A stretch of 64,000 nucleotides of DNA. Source: Isochrysis galbana (lineage: Eukaryota; Haptophyta; Isochrysidales; Isochrysidaceae). The stretch covers positions 5,286,282 through 5,350,281 of the forward strand of contig CM030933.1 in the NCBI GenBank assembly GCA_018136815.1. The letters run 5' to 3'. Below the pieces are notes generated by a model, which was not told the DNA's origin, did not search any database, and was given only the letters and a program-made list of their open reading frames with translations. This document shows positions 20,171 to 30,139 of this stretch, piece after piece (positions within the stretch are counted from its first letter, which is position 1; every line of letters begins with the position of its first letter). Both the position numbers and the translations under genes were made by a program.

Positions 20171-22222
20171 TAGGGCGGTCAAACAGGGCTTTTTAAGTAC
20201 TAATATTGGGGGGGGTCGACATTTTTGACCGTGAGCGGAAAGCCCCGGCGAGAGCGGCTCGGAGGGTCTCCCCGCCTTTTCAGAATCCTCGTCCGAAAAG
20301 ACGGTGCGAAGTCCCGTCGGACCCCCCCCCCCTGCACACGCTCGGGCGGCTCACACGAGCCGAACTAGACGTCGCTCCCACTGAGAGATGTGTTTCTTTT
20401 GTCTAAAAGGTGCCTACACACTTCTTAAATTAGGGGTCCGACGCCCCATATTGCCAATAAAGCAAATTTCAAACCCTGGTGCCCCAGCGATGACGTCCGC
20501 GCATGCACATGCGCACCACACACAGCTCGCACACGGCCCATTAGGCTGTCATAGAATGCTCCTTGACTGTCCCGACCCTCGCCCCGCAGGATTCGCCCGG
20601 GCTCGCGATTGACGAGGAGCTGGAGCACCAGGACGCCATGGCGCTCGATGCTGCTCGCTGGTCGACAAAAGTTTGTTGGCCGCTGGCGGGACAGGTGCGC
20701 TGCCGATCGCGCCCGCTCTGGCGCAGGTCGACCAGGCCCGTACCTACAATGCCTCTGCCGCCCCAAACGTCAGGTTCCCGACTCGTCTTTCGACGCTGTG
20801 AGGCAGGGAGAACACCTGCCGCCAATGCTCAACCAGAGCATCGGCGGCAGGTGTTCTCTCTATGTTTTCGTCGGCTCCTCGGATTTTCACGTGCATCATA
20901 GGGCTGGTAGCAATCTAGAAATGTAATTTAAGCTAGCCTGCAGCGTGATCTGCGACGGCGCGACGCGCGCGGCCGAACAGTACAGTGGAATTGATAGCTT
21001 TTTGTTTGACGTCTAAAGGGAGAATTTTTCTCCGCACGGAGGGCTCGAAAATTGGGCAGAAGGGCGAATTTCGAGCTCTACACCGCCCGTTCTCTTGGCT
21101 ACTAGTAGATTCAACATGTAATCTAGCCAAGCACCGGCCTGAAAGCTTCAGGTGTGATGGTTGCGATCGATTTCTGTGGGCAATCGTGTCGTGAATCACG
21201 ATTGGACACCGGCTGCTTTGCGCTCATCTCGAGCCAACTTTTGGAATTTTTTGTACACACGGATGACCTCCAAGGCCATTCACGTTCGGAGACACACAGG
21301 TCGTGCCCGCCAAGCACGGGCCAGTCAATAGTTCTCCCGTTTTTATAGCACAACATCCCAACATGGAGCACAAAAAGTAGTTTTGTTTTCGCATTGACGT
21401 GCTGAATTGACGGACAGCCTCGTGTTTTCGAGCGTCTCACGTTCGATTTCGAGAGACAGCCCCTCCTTTTCTCTCGATGATTCGACAGTCTCATATGGTA
21501 AGACTGGTTGGCTACCGAAACATTGGCATTTGGGCATGCTGATGGTCATGTATTGTGCTCATATGTGTCTTGGACTGGTGAAATGAAGACTAAAATTAGA
21601 ATTACTAAGGTTATAATTTGGCAAAACTATAATCAAGTTGATCTTTTTCTCCTGCGGCGGCGCGCGATGGCGGCCGCAGCGATGGTCGCTGGCCTCGCCA
21701 GTGGCCTCGCACGCGGCCTGTGGCCGCTCTGGCGAGGGTCTGCGCGGCCAGGAGGCCAGCAGGCACCCGCTCCCACCATGCTGAGGCGGTGCCGCGCGTG
21801 ATGGGGCAGCCCATCATGCGCAGCACCGTCATTTTGACGCTTCGCGGCCTGCCGCGCACTGCATACGCGCGAGGGGCTGGCAGTAGATGCCAGCAGGGGC
21901 GAGGTGGAGGGCGCAGGCGACGCGGTGCGCCCGCGCAGGGTTTTGTACTGCCTGCCCGGGGGTAACCGTGCCCGGGGAACGCAGGCGCGCGTCGCACAGC
22001 GCGACCTGTGGTGCACTTTTGTGGTCGACGTCGATTTCGCACGAGCGCGAAAACGTTTTGGGGTCTGTGTGTTGAATGGCGTCGAAAATGTGCATATTTC
22101 TCATTAGATTCTGCCTAATATACCCATTTCCAGTAGCATATCCTAAGATCTCGCGATAAAACCTCAATCTTGACTTAGTGAATTTTCACCCTTAGAAGTT
22201 AAAAGCCCTGTTTGACCGCCCT
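20171..22222. mobile_element. 2 kb inverted-repeat DNA transposon (TAGGGCGGTC family)
   Basis: Left end TAGGGCGGTCAAACAGGGCT; the right end is its inverse (AGCCCTGTTTGACCGCCCTA, about 22204-22223). ACATCAA is present at both edges (20163-20169 and 22223-22229). The termini are hAT-like, but the duplication reads as 7 rather than 8 bp, so superfamily is uncertain. It has inserted into a hAT transposase gene remnant. Inside are a 23-bp-arm hairpin (20808-20858) and a segment at 20560-20640 that resembles one at 46470-46530. No transposase is readable. Confidence 0.78.
20808..20858. repeat. Long near-perfect hairpin
   Basis: Arms 20808-20830 and 20836-20858 (GAGAACACCTGCCGCC...) pair over 23 positions with one mismatch around a 5-nt loop AACCA, inside the 2 kb DNA transposon. 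It could be a tiny nested inverted repeat or a small-RNA precursor. Confidence 0.7.
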
Positions 22223-23061
22223 ACATCAACGCCGCCGAAAGTTGGTCCGCCAAAGAAGACGAGCGATCGGGCCCAAACATCTTGGCAAGCAATGAAAACA
22301 CTCTCTCACACGCAGCCGAATTAGGAGTCATGCTGAACGCAATCCTTGCTGCTTTCGCCCACGTGGGGAACTTGGTGTGGTTGGATGACCACCAAGCAAG
22401 AACTTCCCGTGTGAACGTTGGGACCTCCGAATGATCGATCGTAGTCCCATCACAGGCGGCCAGGTACGCGGGAAGCTCATCCAGCAACCTTTGTCGCACG
22501 GAAGGTAAATGGCCAAATGCAGGGATCTCGACCAGCCGATGCACCCAAATTGCATCCACCTTGTTATTGGCAAAGGCGGGGTTGAATGCACGCAAGAGCC
22601 CGGTGCGCCGGTGCTGCTCTCCGCAGTGATATGGAGAGGCACACTGATCATTGAGCCGATCTTCGAGATACTGAAAAGCGCCTCGTACCTGCTGCACAAG
22701 CAATGACCATTCAGGCAAAGCAGTTGCGTCGATTGCCCGTCGCATCTACCCCCCTAGTGAGTGACCTGGCTAAAAGGAACAAAGGAACAGAGGACCATGT
22801 TGACAAGAGCACACTAGATGGCATGCCTCAAGTGATGAGCGGCGAGCTCGCTCTCGCTTTCGAAGATCGTCGGCCTTGTCGCGGGCCTGCACAGTGTAGT
22901 TAGTGCCCTTTGTTTAGGCATCTCTGGGCGCGAGGGAGGCTTGGGCTTGGCCGTGGGAGCCATGGGGAACGTTGCGGGCCGCTTCACGAAGCGGGCCGTT
23001 CTACGAGGCTCATGCCTCTAGAGTACTCCTTACACTTAGGAGAGAGGGCGGACGCGCTGTG

Positions 23062-23570
23062 ATGGGGAAGGACCGGCGGCAGGAGAAGAAGGACGAGGCG
23101 GAGAGCCTGGGGAAGAAAACGGACAAGTTCGGAAAGAAGGGTGATGGGAAGATCGCGCAAAATCAGGGTCCTGACAAGTCATTCTCCCATCAGGAGTGCA
23201 GACACATCCTCGTGCAGAAGCAGAGCGAGGCGCTCCGCATTAGTGAAGAGATCCACAACGGCAAAATTACGTTCAACGAGGCCGCATTTAAATTCTCGGA
23301 GGACAAAGCAGGGGCACACGGCCTGCTTGGTTGGAAGAGCCAGCATGAGGTGAGCCCGCACCAAGTTGACTCATATTAGCGTCAGGTATCCTGTATTTTG
23401 CATCCGTATGACTCACGCAAGTGTGCTCTGCTCCTTCGCAGCTCGATCCGGACTTCTGGAAGGCCGCGCTGACGTGTAAAGAGGGCGACTGGCTACGCGA
23501 GCCGGTCAAGACACAGTGGGGATGGCATCTTATCATGGTGCAGGGGCGCAAAACGCTGAAGAAGAAGTAG
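23062..23570 (+). CDS. PIN4: Parvulin-type peptidyl-prolyl isomerase, PIN4-like
   Basis: Catalyses cis-trans isomerisation of prolyl bonds; PIN4 orthologues act in the nucleus and in ribosome biogenesis. Exons 23062-23349 and 23442-23570, GT-AG intron of 92 bp, phase 0, 138 residues. A Lys-rich N-terminal extension (GKDRRQEKKDE) precedes one rotamase domain: CRHILVQKQSEAL, FNEAAFKFSEDKAGAHGLLGW, the short PIN4-style middle (LDPDFWKAAL) and the closing GWHLIMVQGRK. There is no WW domain, which separates it from Pin1. Length matches PIN4 (131 in human). The start is the first ATG after an in-frame stop-rich region; the upstream frame is not conserved-looking. Confidence 0.92.
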
Positions 23571-24450
23571 TGGTCACGCTGATAGCTTTCACCGTCTCGG
23601 CAAGCTAAGTGCACATGAGCAAACTTGCTCAGAATCGGGGAGTGTGGTATTTGAAGGCTTCAACGGGTGTGCATACCAGCCACATGACGTTTGTGAGATA
23701 TACTTGTGGAGGTACACCCGGCAGGAAGAAGGCCAGACGGAGGCACATCTCTTCTGCATGGCCGCATGTCAATATGAACATAGGTTAGTTCGGACTAAGT
23801 AAGTCTACGATGTCATCGCCGCTACCGCTATAACATTCACAGTTGGAGTACATATGCTAGATGCAAGAATATTTGTTGCGGGTGGGCGAAGAGCCCTCTT
23901 GAATGTTGCGCGGAGAGAGGCTCTCTTTTTCTCTCTCATGGTTTCTTGTGGTTGCTCCTGTCCCCGCCGCAAGTTGTAAGCTGCCCGTCCCCGGCGTCTG
24001 GAGCAGACGGCAACACGGGGCATGATGCCAATCCCTCTCTGGCAGATGGCCGCGGCGCAGAGCCGCCGGCGTTGCCAATGGCGAGGAGGGCGAACGACTG
24101 CCCCTCCTTCGATCGCTATCGCGGGAGGGCATCAAAAAAAAATCTTCTTAAAAAACTCCGCTACAAGTGCGACATGAGGCAGTGTGCTCGTGGACCTCCC
24201 TACTACCCATCTTAACCCCTAACAACCCCCTTCCCCTTCCCCAGTTCCCTCTTTAGCGGAGAAGCTGGTTCCAGGGAGACCGCGCGCGCTGCTTCGGCCA
24301 GGGGTTGGAGAGAAGGGGGCGGGAGACTATGGCTTCTCCTTTCTTTGCTCTGGCTCTGGCTCTGGCTCGGCTTGAATCTCCTTCTCTTATATCTCATAGA
24401 TTCCCTCCTGCTGTCCGTTGGGGTCTCTATTAAAAGAGGGTTAGCTGCAC
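23571..24450. other. Intergenic, no gene recognised
   Basis: No recognisable domain. Contains an AAAAAAAAATCTTCTT run at about 24134 that recurs at 50011 and, inverted, elsewhere, suggesting transposon debris. Confidence 0.45.
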
Positions 24451-24452
24451 TA

Positions 24453-24739
24453 GGCGATGTTTCGCAGATCCAGACCTCCCGCCGCCTGCCGGAGGTCTTC
24501 CGATATTTCTAGGTTGAAGTCTTTGTCCACCGTGTAGAGAGGGCTTATCATTTTCTTAATATGTTTGTTGCTCGGGGCGTGTCGCCCCATATCCATATTT
24601 TCTCGCTGTTTTTTTAGCCTCTGAAAGAAGCCGACTTTCGCCGTTACTAATAGGTGGTATCTCGCAAGGATCGCTCTTAAGATGGACTTAGCGGACCTCC
24701 ATTCCGCGTTACCATATTGTATGTTGTATGTTGTAGAAG
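24453..24739 (-). CDS. Unidentified open frame, partial or exon-like
   Basis: About 85 codons open on the minus strand, ending GGLDLRNIA and a stop. It includes YGNAEWRSAKSILRAILARY and MGRHAPSNKHIKKMISPLY; the composition looks protein-like but it has no upstream ATG. Its upstream DNA (CGGGATACTTAGGT...GGCATGGAGGTATAT) and the YNIQYGN stretch recur in diverged form at 38695-38770. It is therefore part of a dispersed repeat family, possibly a broken transposon gene. Not identified. Confidence 0.3.
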
Positions 24740-24959
24740 TCCGTTAAGTAAGATATACCTCCATGCCAGGATACCTAAGTATCCCGAGGAGGGATGCCCT
24801 GCAGCTCCCTGCTGGCTTTCTGGCTTTCGGTTGAAGGGGCGGCATGTGATGAGCGGAGAAGAGGCGGCACTCATCGCTCTGCGCCGATACAAGGCCGTGC
24901 AAAAACCCTCGAAGATTTCACGTCATATTGCAAAATATATAGTGAGATGTGACAACATT

Positions 24960-26030
24960 CATTGCTTAGGGACGCAACCAAGCATCTCATTCAAACCAAG
25001 GACAAGCAAGGATTAGGATTAGGATTAATTAGCGATTAGCGTCTTTGTCTTTGTTATTGTTAGCCACTAGCCACCATTTGCCATTTGCCATTTGGTACCA
25101 CCTTCTCCTCCACTCGGCTTGGGAGTGGGAGGGGTGCACGCCTCACACTCATAGTAGGTAAGGTTGCACCCTCAGGTATTCCTCTGGTGCGCTCCCCCAG
25201 GTTCCAGGTTAGGGTTTGCTCGAAGGGCACGGACCGACCCACCCAGGTCGCGCGTGCGGGCTGCTTGGGAGGGGGAGGGGTGCACGTTCGTTGACGTAGA
25301 CACTATTCAATCTTTTTCTATCGAGTGACGAGTGACGTTAGACCCTGCAACCTCTGATGCATCATTTCCGGGTGTCACCCTCTTGTATAAGCAGCACAGA
25401 AACTCCAGCGCCTCACGAGGGCGGGATGGAGAGCTGTTGCGTTGTCGTGATCACCTTCCTCTAATTTTCAAGCCTACTTGCATGTTATTCGTTATTTTTT
25501 CTGTTCATGCTTTTACGTTACAATTACGCATTCAGTTCAGCAATCAAGCGGGAAAAGGAAGAAAACCAAATCACTGCATGAGACACACAATATTGCACCA
25601 TTGGCAGAAGCACTTTCGCACAGGCGCCTATGCTACCACAGGAAAGGCAAGCAAGGAAGATGCCACCTCAATGCGGAAACGAACTTTGTCACTCACAACT
25701 TGCCTCTACCACGTCGCATGCACCAGAGATAAGAACTGAAAAGATGCACCGAGACTACGAGGCCTGACGCTAGCTACTTCCGAGCTGGGCACTCGAACTG
25801 TGCAATAAGCCCGGTGCTGACCAGATGCTGACGAGTTCGTCGACTGGGCTCGTAGTGGAGCGTTGGGACGCATCGCCTTAGGGAAGTGCGTTGCTGGTTC
25901 GAGGCATTGGAAGAGGCGCAAGGCGCACTCTGAGGGGTTGGTAGATGCCAAAGGTGATGTTTGCGCTTGCTGCGACGCAAAACTCTTCAGCCCCGTTGAA
26001 AGGCATCAACCGTGGGCGGAATTAAGGGCC
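24960..26030. other. Intergenic, no gene recognised
   Basis: Short frames only. AGAAACTCCAGCGCCTCACGAGGG near 25399 recurs at about 32139, so some dispersed repeat debris is present. Confidence 0.45.
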
Positions 26031-26035
26031 ATGTA

Positions 26036-27256
26036 CTACAACAAGCGTGACATCGCCTTTTGGCGGCCGAGCATGGGCATCGGCAGCGGATCTTCAGCTG
26101 AAAGGCCGAGGGAACGGTACACTGGCATCGACTCGTCCTCCTCCTCGTAGTCAGAGTCGAGATCCCGCACGCCAGGTCCTGTGATCATCGCACTCCTCCA
26201 GACCGGCCCCTCCGCATCGTCCGTGACAAGCGCATTGATATTGTAAGCGCCCTGGCTCATGTCAATCAGGTCGACGCTGTCGGCCACAACAGCCGGCGAT
26301 CTGAACTTGGCGGCGGCCGGCTGTCCCGCCACCCACACATGCCGCAGGACCTGGGGTAGGGTTGCGCGTTTGTGAGGGTCGATGGACAGCATCGCGTCGA
26401 GGAGCTCTATGACGTCATCGGACAGGTGATCGTACGAGCGCTTATACCAGCCGTAGACGAGCTTGGTCGAGGAGCGTCCCCGCTTCTGGCCTTCAGTAAG
26501 CTTAGTATACCGCCAATCCTTGGCCGTGGCCTCATCGAGCGGGAAAAAGCCCGAAAGCATCGCGAACAGCGACACACCGAGTGACCACACATCGGCAGCA
26601 AAGCCATCATATCCACGGCCATTGAGAACCTCCGGTGCAGCGTACGATTTGGATCCGCACATGTCAGTGAGAGGGACGGATCGATCAAAGTGACCGTTAG
26701 CATCGCGCTTGTACACGTGCGAGAGCCCAAAATCGATCACTTTGACGGTGCCATCGCGAGTGAGGAGAACATTTTCAAGCTTGAGGTCGCGGTGCGCAAC
26801 GCCACGCTCATGACAGTGATTGACGCCAGCGAGGAGCTGACGCATGAAACCGCGAGCCACATCCTCGGGCATGGCATTAGTCCCCCTGTCGATCACCTGG
26901 TCGAAGAGCTCCCCTCCACTTGCGCACTCCATGAAGATGAAATAGAGGTGCTGCTGGCCGAGCGAGGCGCGCCCGCTGCCGTGGCCGACAAGCTTAATCA
27001 CGTTGGGATGCTCGAGCTTCTCGAGAATGGCGCACTCCTTGCGAATGGCCTCGATCCTCATCCTCCGCGTGTCGATGATCTTGACCGCCAGGGGCTCGCC
27101 TGTCGCCTTGGAGAGAGCAGCATAGGTCGCCCCATAGCCGCCTTCGCCAAACTTCTTGCTGTTGTCGACAGCAAACTGCTCGAAGAGACGCTCTGAGGCA
27201 GCGTCATCGTGGGAGGACATCAGCGAGTTGATGCCCGAGCCGATGGCGTGCAGCAT
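26036..27256 (-). CDS. CAMK/CHK1-like Ser/Thr protein kinase 2
   Basis: 406 residues without introns. Kinase features: glycine loop FGEGGYGATY (36-45), AVKI lysine 59, HRD 155-157 in VAHRDLKLEN, DFG 175-177, APE 207-209, ADVWSLGVSLFAM, and the C-lobe LLDAMLSIDPHKR. The tail (about 315-406) is acidic with DSDYEEEDESM and no recognised domain. It shares with kinase 1 (16.7 kb) an enlarged activation segment and the string SLGVxLFAMxxGFFPL, but lacks an intron. The pair looks like an old duplication. The first ATG at 27256 follows a CT-rich leader on the coding strand. Confidence 0.9.
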   Translation of the reverse strand: MLHAIGSGINSLMSSHDDAASERLFEQFAVDNSKKFGEGGYGATYAALSKATGEPLAVKIIDTRRMRIEAIRKECAILEKLEHPNVIKLVGHGSGRASLGQQHLYFIFMECASGGELFDQVIDRGTNAMPEDVARGFMRQLLAGVNHCHERGVAHRDLKLENVLLTRDGTVKVIDFGLSHVYKRDANGHFDRSVPLTDMCGSKSYAAPEVLNGRGYDGFAADVWSLGVSLFAMLSGFFPLDEATAKDWRYTKLTEGQKRGRSSTKLVYGWYKRSYDHLSDDVIELLDAMLSIDPHKRATLPQVLRHVWVAGQPAAAKFRSPAVVADSVDLIDMSQGAYNINALVTDDAEGPVWRSAMITGPGVRDLDSDYEEEDESMPVYRSLGLSAEDPLPMPMLGRQKAMSRLL

Positions 27257-27439
27257 ACTGAGGATGGTTGGCGCAGGGGTGGGGGGGGAAGGGGAAGGGG
27301 GGTGTCCGGCGTGTCCCTGAGCAGAGAGACTGGGGCGGGCCTTGGTGGTGGAGGCTGGCCAGCGAGTTGCCGGTTTGTGTGGAGAGATGAGAGAGGCCGT
27401 CGAGAGAAGAGAAGAAAGGCGCAGGGCGGGGAGAGGTAA

Positions 27440-27965
27440 CGAAGGGGGGGGGGCGGACTGAGGGGCAAGCCAGGAGAGAGAGAGAGAGAAGGGGGGGGGG
27501 GGCAGAGAGAGAGAGAGAGAGAGAGAGAGGGGAGGGACAGGCGAGCGCCTTCCTCGCCGCCCTTCCCCCTCCCGCCCCCCGCCCCCCCCCCCCCCCCCCC
27601 GCCCCCCCCCCCCCCCCCCCCTCCACTCTCTCCTCTCTCTCCCCCCAACTCTCTCTCTCCCCGCGGCCAGGACAGGTCTTCTTTACTTCCCTGGCGGAGA
27701 GGAGGAGGCGCTCACATTCATCCTCTCTCACTCTCCTCTCAGTCTCTCTCTCTTTCTCTCTCGCTCTCTCTTCGCGGCGCCCCTCCTCGCTCTCTCCAAG
27801 GTGACGTCATCTCCCTCACCGCCTCCTCTAAATATTTCATCCATTTCCCATCTTTTTTGTCGAGAGAGAGAGTGGGGCGGGGGTCCTCCCTTGACGTCTC
27901 TTCTCCTCTCTCTCCTCTCTCTCGCCCTCCCCCCCCGCGCCCCCCCCCCCACCGCCACACCTCCC
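27440..27965. repeat. Strand-switching microsatellite and poly-C tract upstream of kinase 2
   Basis: Plus strand: (GA)n at 27474-27535, almost pure poly-C at about 27570-27622, then (CT)n at 27630-27960. Relative to the kinase 2 coding strand this is CT-rich near the gene and GA-rich further upstream, as at kinase 1. The C tract could fold as a G-quadruplex on the opposite strand. Confidence 0.8.
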
Positions 27966-28256
27966 GTTCACCTCTCTGGAGCCCTCTCGAGGGATCTCTC
28001 CCCCACCCACGCCACCATTTTTTTATTGGTGGCCCACCGCGCATCTCGAGTTCCGAGTGTTCCTCATCCAACGTTTACTTTAGTTTACACAGTGGAGAAG
28101 CTGAGAGACTCGTGCACCTCACCTCTCCCCCTCTCTCTCCTCTTCTTGACGTCACGCTCGCTCTCTCCTCCGGAGGGGCCGCGCGGGGGGGACGCCTCGG
28201 CATCCCCGACGGGCGGTTAGAGGTTTGTTTCTTCACGTGAAGACGCGGCAACACTA

Positions 28257-29135
28257 ATAATAATAGTAATAATAATCAATGTTATATCCTAGCCAACCCC
28301 ACTAGCTAATTGGACATAACGTCTCAGTCCCGGAATCCCGCCATGCCTGACGGGCCAAGTGTCCGAGTGATACCGGGGGGTGGGGGCACTGCCCCCTCCC
28401 CTCGATATTTGTCCTCCCCCCAGTGCATGCACCGGCCCCGCGCACCCCAGCGCGTCCTCTCCTCGAGTCCACGCTGGGGGAAAACCCCTTTCGGGTAAAA
28501 GCAACGCAGGGGGGGGGGGCATTCGTGAGATAGGAGCCCAGAAGCGCTAATCTCCCTCGCTAGAGCGAGTGGCCGCGGCGAGCCGCGGCCCTTCCCTCCT
28601 GGCTCTGGCGCCCCCGTCTTCTCTTACCCAAACGGGGCGAGAAGACACGTTTCTGCCGGAGGGGAGAGCTGCCGCTCCCCCCTCCCCTCCCTCTTCCCTT
28701 TTCCTCCTCTCTTCCCTGCGGCGGGGGCCCATGGCGCGCGCCTGCGGCCCCTCTTCAGGTCCCCAGGAGGCCGGCAGGGGCCTAGGAGCGCAGCTCAGGG
28801 GGCAGGTGAGGCTGGGGCATGGCCCTGGCCCCTCCTGCCTCTCCCTCGCTGGCTCTCGAGCCCCTGCCAGTCGACTGGAGCTGGCTGGGGGGTCCTGATC
28901 AGGGGGGCCCAGGGGGAGGAGGGGCTGGTCAGAGGGATGGGCAGGCCACGACGGGCCAGGGCGGGCGAGTCAGGCGGGCCTGTGGGGAGAGGAATGGGTC
29001 AACAGGGCTGTGTGCTCCTGGCAAGCCATCAGGCGTGCCAGGAGAGTGGGTGGTTCCTCCCCCATGGCAGGGGAGGAGTGGAGAGAGAGGTGGGCTCGTG
29101 CCCCCCCATGGGCGAACTAAGTATAAACTTAGTTG
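28257..29135 (-). mobile_element. Family A retroposon, full length with target duplication
   Basis: Flanked by a perfect 16-bp duplication AGACGCGGCAACACTA (28241-28256 and 29136-29151). Read on the minus strand it has the head AACTAAGTTTATACTTAG, the conserved hairpin (29015-29044), the long GC-rich body, and the 3' end CTAGTGGGGTTGGCTAGG. It finishes in a tail ATAACATTGATTATTATTACTATTATTAT next to the duplication. End-to-end match to 14881-15751 in the opposite orientation. The (TTA)n tail and duplication indicate retroposition. Confidence 0.9.
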
Positions 29136-29425
29136 AGACGCGGCAACACTAGAAATTACGAAATAACTTGCCGGGAACGGCATACTCCTAACTCCAAACT
29201 CGTCGGGAGTCGGAGAGTCGGACCAAGCGTTAGAGTGTTAGACCCTACGCATACGAACCCCGAGAGAAAATTGGGGTCCAAAAATTGGACCCTGAAAACG
29301 CTAGAAAATGCTACCGAGAATCCATGGTCGTATGCGAGACCGTCTCCCCCAAGCGAGCCTGAAATTTGACGCCCCCCCCCCCCCCCCTCCCCCCTCCCTC
29401 CCCCGGGACTCTCCGCGATCGCTAG

Positions 29426-30136
29426 ATGCGCCAGCTGCGCCCCCGCTTCCCCGACGTCTTCCCCCTCCTCATGTGCCCGGTGACGCCCAACGCGAGGGCG
29501 GGGGCCAAGGGGTTTCTCTACCATCCCTGGTCCGCGAGTGCGCGCTCCGTGGGCAACAAGCGCCCCGGCTGGTTCGTGCCCGGCCTTGGTGGCTGGCGCC
29601 TCGAGGACCACTTTGAGGTGCTCACGCCCGAGAAGGCTGGTGTGGACGGTCGCCGCGTGACACACGTGCAGACGGACGTCGCACGCCTGCCCCCCGGCAC
29701 CCGGCTACCCCCCTCCTCCCATGATGATGGTGAGGGGGGCCACTACACCGCCGTCGAGGTTGTCTACCCGACGGCGGTGAGCGACGCTCACCTCCTCTCG
29801 TCCAATGGCCAGCCACCATGGTTCCGGCTGGCCAAGGCGTGCCAGCGACTCGTCGAGGTGCGCACCCTCACTGCCACTTGCCCTATCTCGCGATTGTGTG
29901 TTGCACTAGACACCTCCCTTCCCTTGACTGCCCGCGTTCCCCCGCCGTCGCAGATGAACCACGCGGTGCGCGCCGACCGTGGGCCTCCGGCAGTGGTTGG
30001 CACCATGGTCGGTGCAGGCTTTCATTGCCACGAAGGCATCGTGGGCCCACACACCCCAGAGGAGGAGCATGAGACGCCACGGCGAAGGGCGGCATTTGAT
30101 GGCGCTGCATTTGTTTGTGTCTGCCGCCGATCGTAG
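29426..30136 (+). CDS. Hypothetical protein, doubtful gene
   Basis: A frame of 236 codons containing FLYHPWSASARSVGNKRPGWFV, LEDHFEVLTPEKAGVDGRRV and HYTAVEVVYPTAVSDAHLL. The sequence 29858-29953 begins GTGCGC and ends GTCGCAG, so it may be an in-frame intron (204 residues if removed). Further possible exon-like text continues to about 30517 (WNEAHVDSDDAERSFALWV after an intron-like CCCCTACAG). No family recognised. It may be a multi-exon gene or transposon-derived debris, as it lies between two retroposons. Confidence 0.35.
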   Translation: MRQLRPRFPDVFPLLMCPVTPNARAGAKGFLYHPWSASARSVGNKRPGWFVPGLGGWRLEDHFEVLTPEKAGVDGRRVTHVQTDVARLPPGTRLPPSSHDDGEGGHYTAVEVVYPTAVSDAHLLSSNGQPPWFRLAKACQRLVEVRTLTATCPISRLCVALDTSLPLTARVPPPSQMNHAVRADRGPPAVVGTMVGAGFHCHEGIVGPHTPEEEHETPRRRAAFDGAAFVCVCRRS

Positions 30137-30139
30137 GCG

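Larger units (their letters stand above)
20121..22745 (-). pseudogene. hAT transposase C-terminal remnant split by the 2 kb element
   Basis: Minus-strand frame from 22745 carries FNPAFANNKVDAIWVHRLV and the hAT dimerisation motif ARIAFSMTPNSAACERVF, then SLADQLSAALM, and hits a stop created by the insertion at 22223. If the 20171-22222 element and one ACATCAA copy are removed, the frame continues from 20169 downward as LRYNNNQRDKVPM and then a stop, a typical hAT C-terminus. Only the C-terminal third is present; no catalytic DDE residues are seen. It lies on the strand opposite the parvulin gene that follows. Confidence 0.78.

Noticed and set aside
27560..27625. Assembly gap in the poly-C run
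   Set aside because: The run is broken by single G bases and flanked by normal sequence, so I treat it as real, though its length may be misassembled.
28289..29183. Several 60-110 codon frames in and beside the retroposon
   Set aside because: The same frames recur in other copies with stops and shifts; they follow the repeat and show no protein constraint.
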